Shown here piece after piece: positions 49,894-61,900 of a stretch of DNA of 64,000 nt; the stretch's first letter is position 1; each line of letters begins with the position of its first letter. Source of the stretch: Drosophila persimilis (lineage: Eukaryota > Arthropoda > Insecta > Diptera > Drosophilidae); the NCBI RefSeq assembly GCF_003286085.1, contig NW_020825329.1, positions 1,798,001 to 1,862,000 of the forward strand, in the 5' to 3' direction. Both the position numbers and the translations under genes were made by a program. Under the pieces are notes generated by a model that saw only the letters and a list, made by a program, of their open reading frames with translations, did no database searches and was not told the origin of the DNA.

Positions 49894-52800
49894 TTAGTAC
49901 ACAGCGTTCCAGGATATCTGGTTGTCAAGATGGTACCTCATGTTGCGGGCGTAGGCCTTAATGTCATCCATGGAGTCGTCATCTGTCCACATCTCATCGT
50001 CATCATTTTCTTCATCCGTTTCAGGATCCGTCTCTGGGATGGCGGCTGGCGTTGGCCCTAACGTTTTTTGTGGTGGCTGTGGAGCTGGGGCAACCACTGC
50101 TGCTGCTGCCATTGTTGGTGGATTTTCCGATGTCACTGGAACTGCTGGAGTTGCCGTCACTGCCTGGGATTGGATGAGCGAGGTGAGTAGTGACATCATC
50201 GCTTCCAGCCTCTTTTCCAATCGCGTCATCCTCTGCGTATTCTCCAACAGTGCCTGGCTGCAGGATCCCTCGCAAGATTGGCGTTTCGGCTGCATCTTCG
50301 GCCGGGAGCGGTTGTTGGCAAGCTGCTGCTGCTGCTGTCGCTGTTGTTGTTCGCGCTGCGGCTGCTGTTGCAGCTGCTGTAGCTGCTGCTGCTGTTGTGG
50401 TGGCTGGGAACGGCTCAATGGCTGCTCTGGACGTCGTCGCCCAGTGCGTGGGCCAGAGGCAGCAGGCGTCTGTTTATTTGTATGTATTGGCTGCTGCTGC
50501 TTCTGCTTCTGCTGATGTTGTTGTCCTCTTCGTCGCCCAGGAGAGGAGACATTGAGTGGCGTCCATGCTGCCTGCTGCTGCTGTCCGCGCCAGGGATTGG
50601 CTGGCGTTTGAGCTTGCTGTTGCTGCTGCTGTCGGCGCCCTGGATGTGCTGGTGTTGTTCTTGCTGGTGGTGGCTGCTGCTCTGGCAATGGCTGCAGAAG
50701 CGAGCTGCGCTTGCGACGCAACTCCTGCATGGCCACTCGGTGGGACAGAAGGCGGCCCCTTGCTGCCTTGAATGCCGGACATCCCTTGTAGGCGCTGATG
50801 TGGGCGCCCTGGCAATTGGCGCATTTAGGGGCATCTGCCCTTGGCTTGGCACATGCCGTGGACGCGTGGGCACCCGCACACTTCATACAGACGAATGAAC
50901 GCCTGCAGTAGGTGCGGGTGTGCCCGAATGCCTGACATCTGTGGCACTGGGCTGGGTCCACCGGCTTGGCCTGCCTCTCAACGGTCACCAACTGGTTGCC
51001 CAGCTGGGTTAATTGGAGGACATCGTGGTGGCTTTCATCCGGCTTGGGGGCTATCTCCAACTCGAACTGGTCGAGCGGCTGACCATCGGATCTCCCTTTA
51101 ATGGCTCTAATAAATATAACATAATAACCCAATTCGGCCATCTGATTTTTTATTAGTTGGGTGCTTGTGGAGTGGTGTAGATCTCGCACGACGATCCGTA
51201 GTCCACGGTCACTCTTGTGCTGGTGTGTGTAGTGGCCAGTCATCGCCTCGTTGCCGTCGCCATCGCCCAGGATTGCCATGATGGCATCCCTGGTAGCCAT
51301 GTCGCGGGCCTGGATACGGACACCATTGCGGCTGATGAGCTTGGTGTGATAGCTGCTGTTGCCCACCCTCGGATCCTTCTGCAGCTTGTCCAGAATGGGC
51401 ATAATGTCGGGGACAGCTGGCAGAATGATGGGGGGGGGAATAATTGTCGTTGGTTGGTGCTGTCGCTGCAGCATCCGATTTTGTCTGGCATTGGGCATAC
51501 TCAGGGCGGGCAGCTGGAGCAGCCCAACGCCGCCGCCGCCGCCGCTGCTGCTGTGGGTTCCTGTGCCGCAGCTACTAGTTGCATTTGCAGGTGAGTGAGG
51601 TAGAGCTAGTGGAGCATTGGCTGGAGCAGGGGCAGGGGCAGGGGCAGGGGCGGGGGCAGGGGCATTTTGTGTAATTGTCCGCTGATGTTGTTGCTGTTGC
51701 TGGTTTGATTGTTGGTGATGGAGATGGTTTTGAATTTGGGGGATATGGGATTTGCTTGCCTGTTGGTTACTTTCCCGGAGTCGTCGTTTGGCCGATGCAT
51801 AATTGGCATCCAAATTGTCGTCGTCGTCATCGTCATCAAACTCAACAACCATATCATCACTGTCATCATCGTCATCATCATCATCCACCTCGGCGCGGAC
51901 GCGCTTCAGTGGCGAGCGGGCCGCTGCAGCAGAGGTGGATGGGATATCATCGGTATTGGCTGTGTTTGTTGCTATTGGCTGATGTTGTTGTTGTTGTTGA
52001 TGTGTTTGCTGCTGCTGATGTTCCTCTGGCGGCGGTGGTGGGGGGGGTCCGCCTGTTAGCATTGCTGTTAACAGGCATCGTCTGGCTGCCGACGTAATTG
52101 CAGTTGTCGTTTTTGTGTTTGATGTCGCTGTTTGTGTGCTGATGTATGTCATCATTGTATTTGTGGTTGTGGTATTGGCTGTGTGCATTGCATTTGGAAC
52201 CGCTGCTGTGGCCGATCGAGCGGGGTTTGTGTCATGGCTATGGTTCGAGTTCGAACTCGCTCCCGAACGGGCACTCGAACACGAATCTTTTGTTGGCTGC
52301 TGTTCGTGTAGAGGCTGCTCGAGTGCCCTCTCGTACTGTCGCTGGTACGAGGTCGTTATCCGCTCTCTCTTTGCACTCTCTCTCGCTCCTTGCTGTTTCC
52401 GGCTCTCTCCACACGAAGCATCGGCATACGGTGCATCGATACGTGTATGTGTGTGTTGGAGTGTGGGAAGCGGAATTATTGGCGCGCTCGGTACCGCTAG
52501 GCTTGGCTTGGCTTGGCATAGCGGTGCTTGACATTGCGGTGCTTTGGCTGACGCCGCTGCCGCTGCCGACGCCGCCAATGCCTCAAGCCGGCGACTACCG
52601 CTGCTGCTGCTGCTGATGTTCTGCTGCTGCTGCTGCTGCTGGCGTTCCTGGGTATGGACCGCCTCCACCCAATCGCCGATCTGGAACTGCTCCTGGCTGG
52701 TGAGATTGGGAATGGCCGCCCAGCTGTTGGGGCAGGGCAGGTCGGGGATGGGGCTTGTGGCCGGAGTGGCGGTGATGGTGGTGTCGGCATTTGTGGTCCT

Positions 52801-53061
52801 CACATACCCGGTAATGGTGGCTGGAGCCGGTCTAGAAATTGGAGGAAGTGCCTCCAACCAGGTGGCGGAGTCGGTGGATTGGCGTCTCAGTATCGCTGCG
52901 TTTGCCACGGCGCCGGTGGCTGCGCTGTCGGCACTGGCTTCGCCGTCGGCGGCGCTGTCGGAGCTGGCAGTGGAAATGGCTGATTTGGGGCGATCCCTGG
53001 CTGTGACGCCGTGTGGTCCTCGTCGTCGTCGTCCTCTTCTGGCAGTGGATCCGCGTGGCAT
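49894..53061 (-). CDS. gag: Gag, HeT-A-like (E8), intact, 1055 aa, recombinant
   Basis: N-terminal part is of the E1 type (AVANAAI, SRPAPATITGYVRTTNADTT) and the remainder of the E2 type (RITTSYQRQY, SSSGGGGGVG, ARQNRML, IHTNKQ, RSRPKMQ). The switch falls between about 52.35 and 52.49 kb. Private changes include SQPPQQQQ for SQAPQQQQ. All domains are complete and in frame, so the exchange was homologous. Confidence 0.92.
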   Translation of the reverse strand: MPRGSTARRGRRRRGPHGVTARDRPKSAISTASSDSAADGEASADSAATGAVANAAILRRQSTDSATWLEALPPISRPAPATITGYVRTTNADTTITATPATSPIPDLPCPNSWAAIPNLTSQEQFQIGDWVEAVHTQERQQQQQQQNISSSSSGSRRLEALAASAAAAASAKAPQCQAPLCQAKPSLAVPSAPIIPLPTLQHTHTRIDAPYADASCGESRKQQGARESAKRERITTSYQRQYERALEQPLHEQQPTKDSCSSARSGASSNSNHSHDTNPARSATAAVPNAMHTANTTTTNTMMTYISTQTATSNTKTTTAITSAARRCLLTAMLTGGPPPPPPPEEHQQQQTHQQQQQHQPIATNTANTDDIPSTSAAAARSPLKRVRAEVDDDDDDDDSDDMVVEFDDDDDDDNLDANYASAKRRLRESNQQASKSHIPQIQNHLHHQQSNQQQQQHQRTITQNAPAPAPAPAPAPAPANAPLALPHSPANATSSCGTGTHSSSGGGGGVGLLQLPALSMPNARQNRMLQRQHQPTTIIPPPIILPAVPDIMPILDKLQKDPRVGNSSYHTKLISRNGVRIQARDMATRDAIMAILGDGDGNEAMTGHYTHQHKSDRGLRIVVRDLHHSTSTQLIKNQMAELGYYVIFIRAIKGRSDGQPLDQFELEIAPKPDESHHDVLQLTQLGNQLVTVERQAKPVDPAQCHRCQAFGHTRTYCRRSFVCMKCAGAHASTACAKPRADAPKCANCQGAHISAYKGCPAFKAARGRLLSHRVAMQELRRKRSSLLQPLPEQQPPPARTTPAHPGRRQQQQQQAQTPANPWRGQQQQAAWTPLNVSSPGRRRGQQHQQKQKQQQPIHTNKQTPAASGPRTGRRRPEQPLSRSQPPQQQQQLQQLQQQPQREQQQRQQQQQLANNRSRPKMQPKRQSCEGSCSQALLENTQRMTRLEKRLEAMMSLLTSLIQSQAVTATPAVPVTSENPPTMAAAAVVAPAPQPPQKTLGPTPAAIPETDPETDEENDDDEMWTDDDSMDDIKAYARNMRYHLDNQISWNAVY

Positions 53062-53152
53062 AGCTGCGCTGGATTGGCTTTGGTTGGATTTGGTAATAAA
53101 TTATTCGACCGACGCGAGTGGAGATTTTGTCAAGTCAGATTGATTCACACAG

Positions 53153-53240
53153 TTTTTTTTTTTCGCTTTTTTGGATTTTTCCAATTATATACCCGCTTTG
53201 GGTTGAGGGCTCTCAGTGCTCCATACAGGGGAGGAACTGA
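53153..53240 (-). promoter_or_regulatory. E9/E8 junction: tail, tags and E9 3'-end promoter
   Basis: Inner A run of 11 (53153-53163), standard islets, initiator-like TCAGTT at 53235-53240. It reproduces the E3/E2 junction (gag-pol 3' end abutting a HeT-A-like 5' end) on the right side of the window. Confidence 0.58.
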
Positions 53241-55559
53241 GAGGCTGGGGTGTGAGCCGCCAGCAACCAAGCGCGTTGCTTTATTAATTTCTCTTTGTGG
53301 GCAGTATATGTCTTAATTTAGTAGATGTACATTTTTGTTGTTTGTTTTTACAATTTAACTTTGAACGGCACTCAAACACACTAGTACATTTAATGGCACA
53401 ATAATTTACAAACATATAAACTGCAGCAACGTTAAACACTTGTAACCTCTTTTTACACTCAGCAGGGGGGGGGGGGCAAGGGAAAAAGAAAACGAGAGAG
53501 AGATAAACTTTTCGGCACTTTGACGGAGGGACTAGACCACGAACACGACTCGACTCCACAACGTTCACGACACGACTTTTTCTCGTTTGGATAGAGATCT
53601 GGACTCGAGACTCGATTCCACGATCGGGGCAAAAGGCTCCAACAGTATGAATTGTCAAGAGTCAAGTGTGTGTGTGTGCGGTGAGAGTCAAGAAAGTAAA
53701 GTAAAATGGGGCCACGCTCAAAAGTATGCTGTCTCCTCCCTGAAATTCTCCCTAACTTAAAATTTGATTTGATCCCCTGTGAGTTTGTCAACTTGATGTT
53801 TTGTTGGTTGTTGGTCTTCAGTCCCCTCTACTACCCTTGCCGCCTGCTGAGGGCAGGCGACTAGGAATGTATCATGTACATGTGGGCGGGCAGTTTATAG
53901 GGAACGTAGTGGACGTATGCGAAGACTTGCATATTTGGCTCAATTTAGGCCGTAGTGGTGGGGTGTGGCGGCAACTGATGCTGATTTGAAAGTCGATTAC
54001 AAAACCGATAATCAATTGTCAGCACCGTTGCCGCCGAAGTTTTATCACAGATTGTAATGATTTTTTTTTAGTGGGGTGTCGGAGAACCGCACTAATTACG
54101 ATAGTAACAATAACGGGGGGGAAGAAGGGGTTAAAGAAATGAGATCGAAATGTGCAGAAATGTGCAGTGTTGCAACACGTAGTCAGTTGTGGAAATAAAT
54201 AAAGAGAAAAGGTAAACAATGCAGGTGCTTTGCGTGGAAAACAGAAGGAAATACACTAAATAAAAAGAGACAAGCACTTGCAGAAATAACAATACAGGTA
54301 AGTAGTAGACTGGAGTGGAGACGACGGAAAAACAGGTAATAAAAGAGATACTACACTGGAACAAAGACGAGACAAAACAGGTACAATTGATTTACGTTTA
54401 CAATATTACAATAAACATAACAATTTAAAATAATGTCTATATCTTTTACTATAATTACAGGGAAGACAAGAAGCATCGGCCGGCATAGCAAAGCACAATG
54501 CTTGTAAAGACATTGCGTTGCATACCGGCCGACCCCGTCGTCCCCCCTGGTCGTCGAAATTGGCGTCATCCGGAGTCGTCAGAGGTGGCTGCAATTAGCA
54601 CCTCGTCGTCGTTGTGGCTGTGGCTGCCCTCTTGGAGGACCAGTGGCACTGGTCCGGCCACCAGCTGGGAGCCAGGATTGACGGCACACATATTACTGTG
54701 GCGACACGGGTCCGGCCGCCAAAGTGAAATGGTTGTGAGTGTGTGTGTGCGTCGGCAATTGTGGCCCTGATGTAGAGCGAGTGGCACTGGTCCGGCCACC
54801 AGCTGTGGGCAAAGGTGGACAATGACACACATAACTCGAACGGCACAGGTCCGGCCGCCCAAGTGTAATGGATGTGTGTGTGTGTGTGTGTCTGAATGGC
54901 TGGCGGTGTGTATTTTCAGAGCCCTTTTTTAATCGTATTTGTGGCTGATGGATTTTTCGTTTTCCAGGACGATAGGGCACTCTGAATGCCATGGCACTGG
55001 ATCCGGCCACCAGCTCAGGGCAGAAGCAGACACCTCACACAAGATTCGAGCGGCTCGAAGCCAGCCCCCGATTTGGATTGGATGTAGTTGCGTGTGTATC
55101 TGCATTTGGGTTTGTAAGCAAGCATCAGTGCTTTGCATACTGGCGGCTCTGATCCGGCCGTCAGTTTTTGTTGTTGTGTGAGGCAGATTTTCATTGGTGT
55201 TTGGTCTAATGGCTTGTTTTCTTTTTTTGTTTCAGGTGTGCTGGCTACAGCCCCCATGATTTAGGCGCTCACGTTCCCGCCATCACCCCTCTCCTTTGAC
55301 CTGAAGAGAGTGAGTGTGCGTGTGTGTGTCGCCAGCTGGAATGGCGTCGATCTGATTCAGTCGTCTGAGGGACCCTATATCCTCAATAGTGACGGAGGAA
55401 ATATACAGAGGGCCCCCATTCGGCCAATCGGATACGGGAGTACACTTTCCAATAGATTGATGGAAGGATGGGCAGTTCTTCGGAGTGCTGTGAGTATTTG
55501 GATAGCTCCTTCAGTTCGATCTAACGCGGTTAATGGGTCAGCAGCTGTGTCTATTGTAG
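53181..55559 (-). other. E9 3'UTR
   Basis: 2379 nt, one G longer than E3/E7 (12-G tract at 53465-53476) and otherwise apparently the same. Plus-strand introns 54298-54460, 54906-54967 (weak GTGTGT donor) and 55114-55235. The gag-pol-specific segment occupies about 55014-55559. Confidence 0.72.
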
Positions 55560-58500
55560 TTACTCTTGGGGCTGTAGTTGAGCTTGTAGGTGGTTTGTTG
55601 AGTCTTCGTCTGAGATTGTTATTACTAGTGCTGCAGTGTCAATTGCTGTGGAGGGTGGGCCATTTGGAATTTCGTCCGATATGACTATGGTGGCTGGCGT
55701 GTAGTCAGGGATCACCAGCCTCTGCACTGCCAGGTTTTGGCCCTCCACCTGCCTAATGGCCTCCTCCCTTGTATACTGGCCATTAGCGTAACGTCGCTTG
55801 ATTAGGTTTATAACTGATTCACAGTATCGGCTTGCTGGTCGGCGTGCTCTCTCTTCCATTTGCTTAGCTCGTTGCAGTTCCTTTCTTGCAGTCTCCTGCT
55901 TTTCCTTAGCCTCCTCTTGGATCCGCAGAAGAGTGGGTAGCTGGTTGGTGGTTTCGCGAGGCGCGTGTTGGGTGCTAGTGGTGAGGCTCTGCTTTTGCTG
56001 TTGTGTGATGTTAGCCTGAGCCTGCAGAGGTATAAAGTGGTTGGTTATTTGGTTTAGGTACCGCGGCCTTAGTAGTCTTGTTGGAACAAATGGATTGGCA
56101 ACCAGATTGCGGGCTTCTGGATTTGTGTGGGTGGCTAGGGCAATGGCGTATCGGCCGCTGGCTTTTTGGAAAAGCTCTTCCACAGTGAGTAGGTCGTATC
56201 TCGCCCTAAGTGCTTCGTTTCTGGCATATCTTCCCGCTTTAAGAGAGCATCTTATTAGTTTGTTGTACGGTCCCTGTATTCTTTTGATTTGCGTGTTGGA
56301 GCATAGGGCACCCCACACTGGTAGGGTGTATTGCCAGAGTGGGGCGATGAGCTGTCTTATCATCAGCATTTTACATTTCTTTGCCAGCTTGCTTCCTGCA
56401 CCGATCAGCCAGTTCAATTTTTTGGCTCTGGCCCACATTTTTATTCGGAGTTGCGTCACGTGTGCACTCATTGTAAGTCCGCTGTCAATCTTGACGCCCA
56501 GATAAATAGTGCTTTTTTTGACTGGGACCTGTTTGCCATCTATTTTTATTGGGATGTTGTTAGTCTGTACTCTTCTTTTGGAGAAAATTACGTGTGCCGT
56601 TTTTATTGGGTTGATGGTTATGGACCATTTTTTAGCCCATATTACCAGTTGCGTTAAGTAGTTGTTGTTTCGTTGGACCGCCATTGCGGGATAGTCTCCC
56701 ATGCTCAGTATGGCCGTGTCGTCCGCATATGTAGATAGGAGCATTTTTTTGGGGCCCGGATTCGTATGTAAACTTCTGTGCGTGAGCGCAGGTAGTGGCA
56801 TGTCGGAGGAGAAGATCGTGTAAAGGATGGGGCCTAGCACACTCCCTTGAGGAACTCCAGCTGTGATTCGCCCTGTCCTAGACTTGATGCCATCGTTGCA
56901 TTTAATGGCAAAAGTTCTCCCAGACAGGTAGTTTTCTAGGATTGTATAGAGTCTGAGGGGAAGTATTTTTATTAGTTTTGACAGTAATCCTTCATGCCAA
57001 ACACGGTCGAAGGCCTCAGCTACGTCAATGAATACTGCTGAGCAGTACTGTTTTTCCTCGTAGGCCCTGAGGATAAATTGGGTGACTCTGGTCAGTTGCT
57101 GCTCTGCGCCATGCTCCTTCCTGAAGCCGAACTGGTGGTCCGGGATGGCTTTGTGAAATGCCTCTTCGCTCAGCAGCCGTTTGAGCAGGAGTCTCTCAAA
57201 TACTTTTGAGAGGCCCGATAGGAGGCTGATTGGGCGGTATGACTTCATATGTGAGGGATTTTTCTTTGGCTTTGGGATCATAACTATCTCTGCGTGTTTC
57301 CATATCCTAGGGTAGTGGCCTATTCGTAAGATTGAATTAAATATTAGCAGGAGATAGAGGTTGGCTTTTTTTGGTAATAGTTTCATTAGCCTATTGTCAA
57401 TGTTGTCCTCCCCTGGGGCCTTCTTTGTTTTTAGTAGTCTGATTTCTTTTTGCAGTTCCTCCAGAGTAATTGGTTTCGTAAAGTGTTTTTTATGCTGCAG
57501 CTCATTGGCGGCGTTGTCATCTTGCATGGTCCGCTTTTGCCTTGTCAGTTCTTCAATTATTTTTGTCCTTTCCGTGGCTGTGCTTGTGTGAAGTGGGGTG
57601 AGTCTTTCCTCCATATGATTGGCGAAAGCTTCTGCCTTCTCGAGGGTGCTCCGAGTCCATCTTATTTGTTCATCGTCATTCGTCTTAACTGACCAGTTTG
57701 GTATCGGCTGTTTCTTGATTAATTTGGTAATTTGCCACAACTTGGCCAAGTTGTGTCCGTCCGTGGAGCTTATAGCTCTCAACTTGCCATTGATTTTTTC
57801 CGTTTTAGTGGCAGCCAAGGCCTTGCTCAGCTTGTTTTGGGCTTTCCTGTAGAGCTTCCTGGACTCAGTCGTTCTAAGTGCCAGAAATACTCTCTTTTTC
57901 TCTTGCTTTTCTTCCAGTAGTTGTCTAGTGGGACCGTCGAGGATGGCGTGTTGTCTGTAGTAGGCTTTGGTGTTTGGTTGCGGGCATTTTTTGGAGGCGA
58001 TGGCAGCCGCGTCTGTAATATTCTTAGTGAAAATGTCCACCGCGTCGTCAATGTCTTGGCCAGAATTTACCTCCGTGTTCAGGTGAATATTTTGTTCGAG
58101 ATATTCCTGGAATTTTAGTTTGTTGGCTCCCTTGGGCAGTAGTCGGGAGATATGAGTGGGCTTGTTGGAGGAGTTATGTTGGCCAGGCTTGTAGAGGTGG
58201 ATTACCATTGGCAGGTGGTCTGAATCCAGGTCCATGGAGGCGTGGATCATGACTTGGTTCTTTTGTACTCCACTTGTAATGGCAAAGTCGATGGCAGAGG
58301 GAGTTTTTCTCCGATCGTAGGGGTAGTGGGTGGCCGCACCAGTGGCCAGGACATTGTGTTTTTTTCGGAGCTGGGTCGCTTCAAACAATTCCCTTCCTCG
58401 TTGGCAGGACCTAAAGTTACCCCACCAAGGGTGTTTGGCATTCCAGTCACCGCATATTATGTACTTGTTATTTGGCGAGCCACTCGTCGTTATGTCAAAG

Positions 58501-58983
58501 ACTGTAAAAAGCTGATGGAATTCCTTCTTTGTCCATCTGTAGGATGGCGGGCAGTAGAGCGGTGCGAGAACCGTCGTTCCCCTATCACTACCGTCATCTG
58601 GTAATAGGGAAACGGGGGCACATTGGATTTTTTCGCTGTTGATTGGCTGGAGAGCTGTATGCTTTACGTCAGTGCGGACCAGTGTGGCTATTCCCCCTCG
58701 ACGCCTATTGGTTGGGTTTTTGGCGTAGTATGTGACGTATCCATCTATGTTGATGTCTTTGCATCGTGTCTCAATGACCATCATGACATGGAGGCCCTCC
58801 CGGTCCATGAACATCTCTAGCTCTTTTATCTTGTTTTTTTACCCCGCCTGCATTCCAGAATGCGATTTTAATGGTGCCATCGTTTTGGGTTATACAGTGG
58901 ATGGTAGGGGCAGATTCGGCAGAAGTATTGGAGGATAGGATTCTCATATAGTTATGTCTAGGCATTGGAAGGGTCATTTGCAT
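55560..58983 (-). pseudogene. pol: Pol (E9), frameshifted within the endonuclease
   Basis: The first frame, from the native ATG at 58983, runs about 48 codons correctly and then shifts at a seven-T (plus-strand) tract, 58834-58840, which has six T in E3 and E7. It terminates soon after, at residue 70. The long open frame resumes to the normal stop at 55560, and its first internal Met corresponds to residue 57 (MFMDREG). Starting there would lose the first endonuclease strand and catalytic Asn44. The RT domain, including YADD (56718-56729), is intact. Residue 721 is Tyr as in E3 and the IDSGLTM variant is as in E7. The homopolymer context leaves open a sequencing error. Confidence 0.88.
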
Positions 58984-59032
58984 TTGTGTTCACTTGCCCC
59001 GGAATAAAGGAGGAAAGTAATAGCGTCATCTC

Positions 59033-61900
59033 TTAAATTTTTTTCTCTAACTGTGTCATTCTTTTTATATTTTCCAGTATGACTTGTCTGCAGGAGCCGT
59101 CGCATCGTGAGGATGGCTGCTGGTGGTCTGGATCGAATTGGCGTTGCTGCTGCGGCTGCTGCCAGGAGCGTGCATTGACAAGCTGATGCTGCTGCTGCTG
59201 TCGCTGTTGTTGTTCGCGCTGCGGCTGCTGTAGCTGCTGCTGCTGTTGTGCCTGGGAACGGCTCAATGGCTGCTCTGGACGTCGTCGCCCAGTGCGTGGG
59301 CCAGAGGCAGCAGGCGTCTGTTTTTTTGTATGTATTGGCTGCTGCTGCTTCTGCTTCTGCTGATGTTGTTGTCCTCTTCGTCGCCCAGGAGAGGAGACAT
59401 TGAGTGGCGTCCATGCTGCCTGCTGCTGCTGTCCGCGCCAGGGATTGGCTGGCGTTTGAGCTTGCTGTTGCTGCTGCTGTCGGCGCCCTGGATGTGCTGG
59501 TGTTGTTCTTGCTGGTGGTGGCTGCTGCTCTGGCAATGGCTGCAGAAGCGAGCTGCGCTTGCGACGCAACTCCTGCATGGCCACTCGGTGGGACAGAAGG
59601 CGGCCCCTTGCTGCCTTGAATGCCGGACATCCCTTGTAGGCGCTGATGTGGGCGCCCTGGCAATTGGCGCATTTAGGGGCGTCTGCCCTTGGCTTGGCAC
59701 ATGCCGTGGACGCGTGGGCACCCGCACACTTCATACAGACGAATGAACGCCTGCAGTAGGTGCGGGTGTGCCCGAATGCCTGACATCTGTGGCACTGGGC
59801 TGGGTCCACCGGCTTGGCCTGCCTCTCAACGGTCACCAACTGGTTGCCCAGCTGGGTTAATTGGAGGACATCGTGGTGGCTTTCATCCGGCTTGGGGGCT
59901 ATCTCCAACTCGAACTGGTCGAGCGGCTGACCATCGGATCTCCCTTTAATGGCTCTAATAAATATAACATAATAACCCAATTCGGCCATCTGATTTTTTA
60001 TTAGTTGGGTGCTTGTGGAGTGGTGTAGATCTCGCACGACGATCCGTAGCCCACGGTCGCTCTTGTGCTGGTGTGTGTAGTGGCCAGTCATCGCCTCGTT
60101 GCCGTCGCCATCGCCCAGGATTGCCATGATGGCATCCCTGGTAGCCATGTCGCGGGCCTGGATACGGACACCATTGCGGCTGATGAGCTTGGTGTGATAG
60201 CTACTGTTGCCCACCCTCGGGTCCTTCTGCAGCTTGTCCAGAATGGGCATAATGTCGGGGACAGCTGGCAGAATGATGGGGGGGGGAATAATTGTCGTTG
60301 GTTGGTGCTGTCGCTGCAGCATCCGAGTTTGTCTGGCATTGGGCATACTCAGGGCGGGCAGCTGGAGCAGCCCAACGCCGCCGCCGCTGCTGCTGCTGTG
60401 GGGGCCTGTGCCGCAGCTACTAGTTGCATTTGCAGGTGAGTGAGGTAGAGCTAGTGGAGCATTGGCATTGGCAGGGGCAGGGGCAGGGGCAGGGGCGGGG
60501 GCATTTTGTGTAATTGTCCGCTGATGTTGTTGCTGTTGCTGGTTTGATTGTTGGTGATGGGGATGGTTTTGAGTTTGGGGGATATGGGATTTGCTTGCCT
60601 GTTGGTTACTTTCCCGGAGTCGTCGTTTGGCCGATGCATAATTGGCATCCAAATTGTCGTCGTCGTCATCGTCATCAAACTCAACAACCATATCATCACT
60701 GTCATCATCGTCATCATCATCATCCACCTCGGCGCGGACGCGCTTCAGTGGCGAACGGGCCGCTGCAGCAGAGGTGGATGGGATATCATCGGTATTGGCT
60801 GTGTTTGTTGCTATTGGCTGATGTTGTTGTTGTTGTTGATGTGTTTGCTGCTGCTGATGTTCCTCTGGCGGCGGTGGTGGGGGGGGTCCGCCTGTTAACA
60901 TTGCTGTTAACAGGCATCGTCTGGCTGCCGACGTAATTGCAGTTGTCGTTTTTGTGTTTGATGTCGCTGTTTGTGTGCTGATGTATGTCATCATTGTATT
61001 TGTGGTTGTGGTATTGGCTGTGTGCATTGCATTTGGAACCGCTGCTGTGGCCGATCGAGCGGGGTTTGTGCCATGGCTATGGTTCGAGTTCGAACTCGCT
61101 CCCGAACGGGCACTCGAACACGAATCTTTTGTTGGCTGCTGTTCGTGTAGAGGCTGCTCGAGTGCCCTCTCGTACTGTCGCTGGTACGTGGTCGTTACCC
61201 GCTCTCTCTTTGCACTCTCTCTCGCTCCTTGCTGTTTCCGGCTCTCTCCACACGAAGCATCGGCATACGGTGCATCGATACGTGTATGTGTGTGTTGGAG
61301 TGTGGGAAGCGGAATTATTGGCGCGCTCGGTACCGCTAGGCTTGGCTTGGCTTGGCATAGCGGTGCTTGACATTGCGGTGCTTTGGCTGACGCCGCTGCC
61401 GCTGCCGACGCCGCCAATGCCTCAAGCCGGCGACTACCGCTGCTGCTGCTGCTGATGTTCTGCTGCTGCTGCTGCTGCTGGCGTTCCTGGGTATGGACCG
61501 CCTCCACCCAATCGCCGATCTGGAACTGCTCCTGGCTGGTGAGATTGGGAATGGCCGCCCAGCTGTTGGGGCAGGGCAGGTCGGGGATGGGGCTTGTGGC
61601 CGGAGTGGCGGTGATGGTGGTGTCGGCATTTGTGGTCCTCACATACCCGGTAATGGTGGCTGGAGCCGGTCTAGAAATTGGAGGAAGTGCCTCCAACCAG
61701 GTGGCGGAGTCGGTGGATTGGCGTCTCAGTATCGCTGCGTTTGCCCCGGCGCCGGTGGCTGCGCTGTCGGCGCTGGCTTCGCCGTCGGCGGCGCTGTCGG
61801 AGCTGGCAGTGGAAATGGCTGATTTGGGGCGATCCCTGGCTGTGACGCCGTGTGGTCCTCGTCGTCGTCGTCCTCTTCTGGCAGTGGAACCGCGTGGCAT
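59033..61900 (-). pseudogene. gag: Gag, TAHRE-like (E9), C-terminally truncated by nonsense, 955 aa
   Basis: Open from the standard ATG through all domains, including the three zinc knuckles, without the frameshift of E3/E7. A GAA codon in the C-terminal coiled coil has become TAA (plus strand TTA at 59033-59035, from TTC), ending the protein at LEKKI. The last 25 residues are lost, together with the normal 26-nt overlap with pol. The pol ATG now lies about 50 nt downstream of the new stop. The truncated Gag may still bind RNA. Loss of the coiled coil could affect multimerisation, and the lost overlap could reduce Pol reinitiation. Confidence 0.88.

Larger units (their letters stand above)
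47211..53152 (-). mobile_element. E8: mosaic HeT-A-like retrotransposon
   Basis: 5.9 kb, intact. Successive blocks match different neighbours. The 3' end (to about 47.8 kb) is E5-like (CACTTTTTACTGGTACATT, GCAGTCCCTCCC). About 48.0-48.5 kb is E1-like (GAATACAGAAGG, AAGACTGG). About 48.5-52.4 kb is E2-like, including the four-copy array. From about 52.45 kb to the 5' end it is E1-like (AVANAAI). The 5'UTR combines the long-type insertion with the short-type AATTATTCG. Confidence 0.88.

Noticed and set aside
58771-58983. A separate 70-codon gene at the E9 pol start
   Set aside because: It is the true N-terminus of pol up to the seven-T frameshift, followed by an out-of-frame tail.
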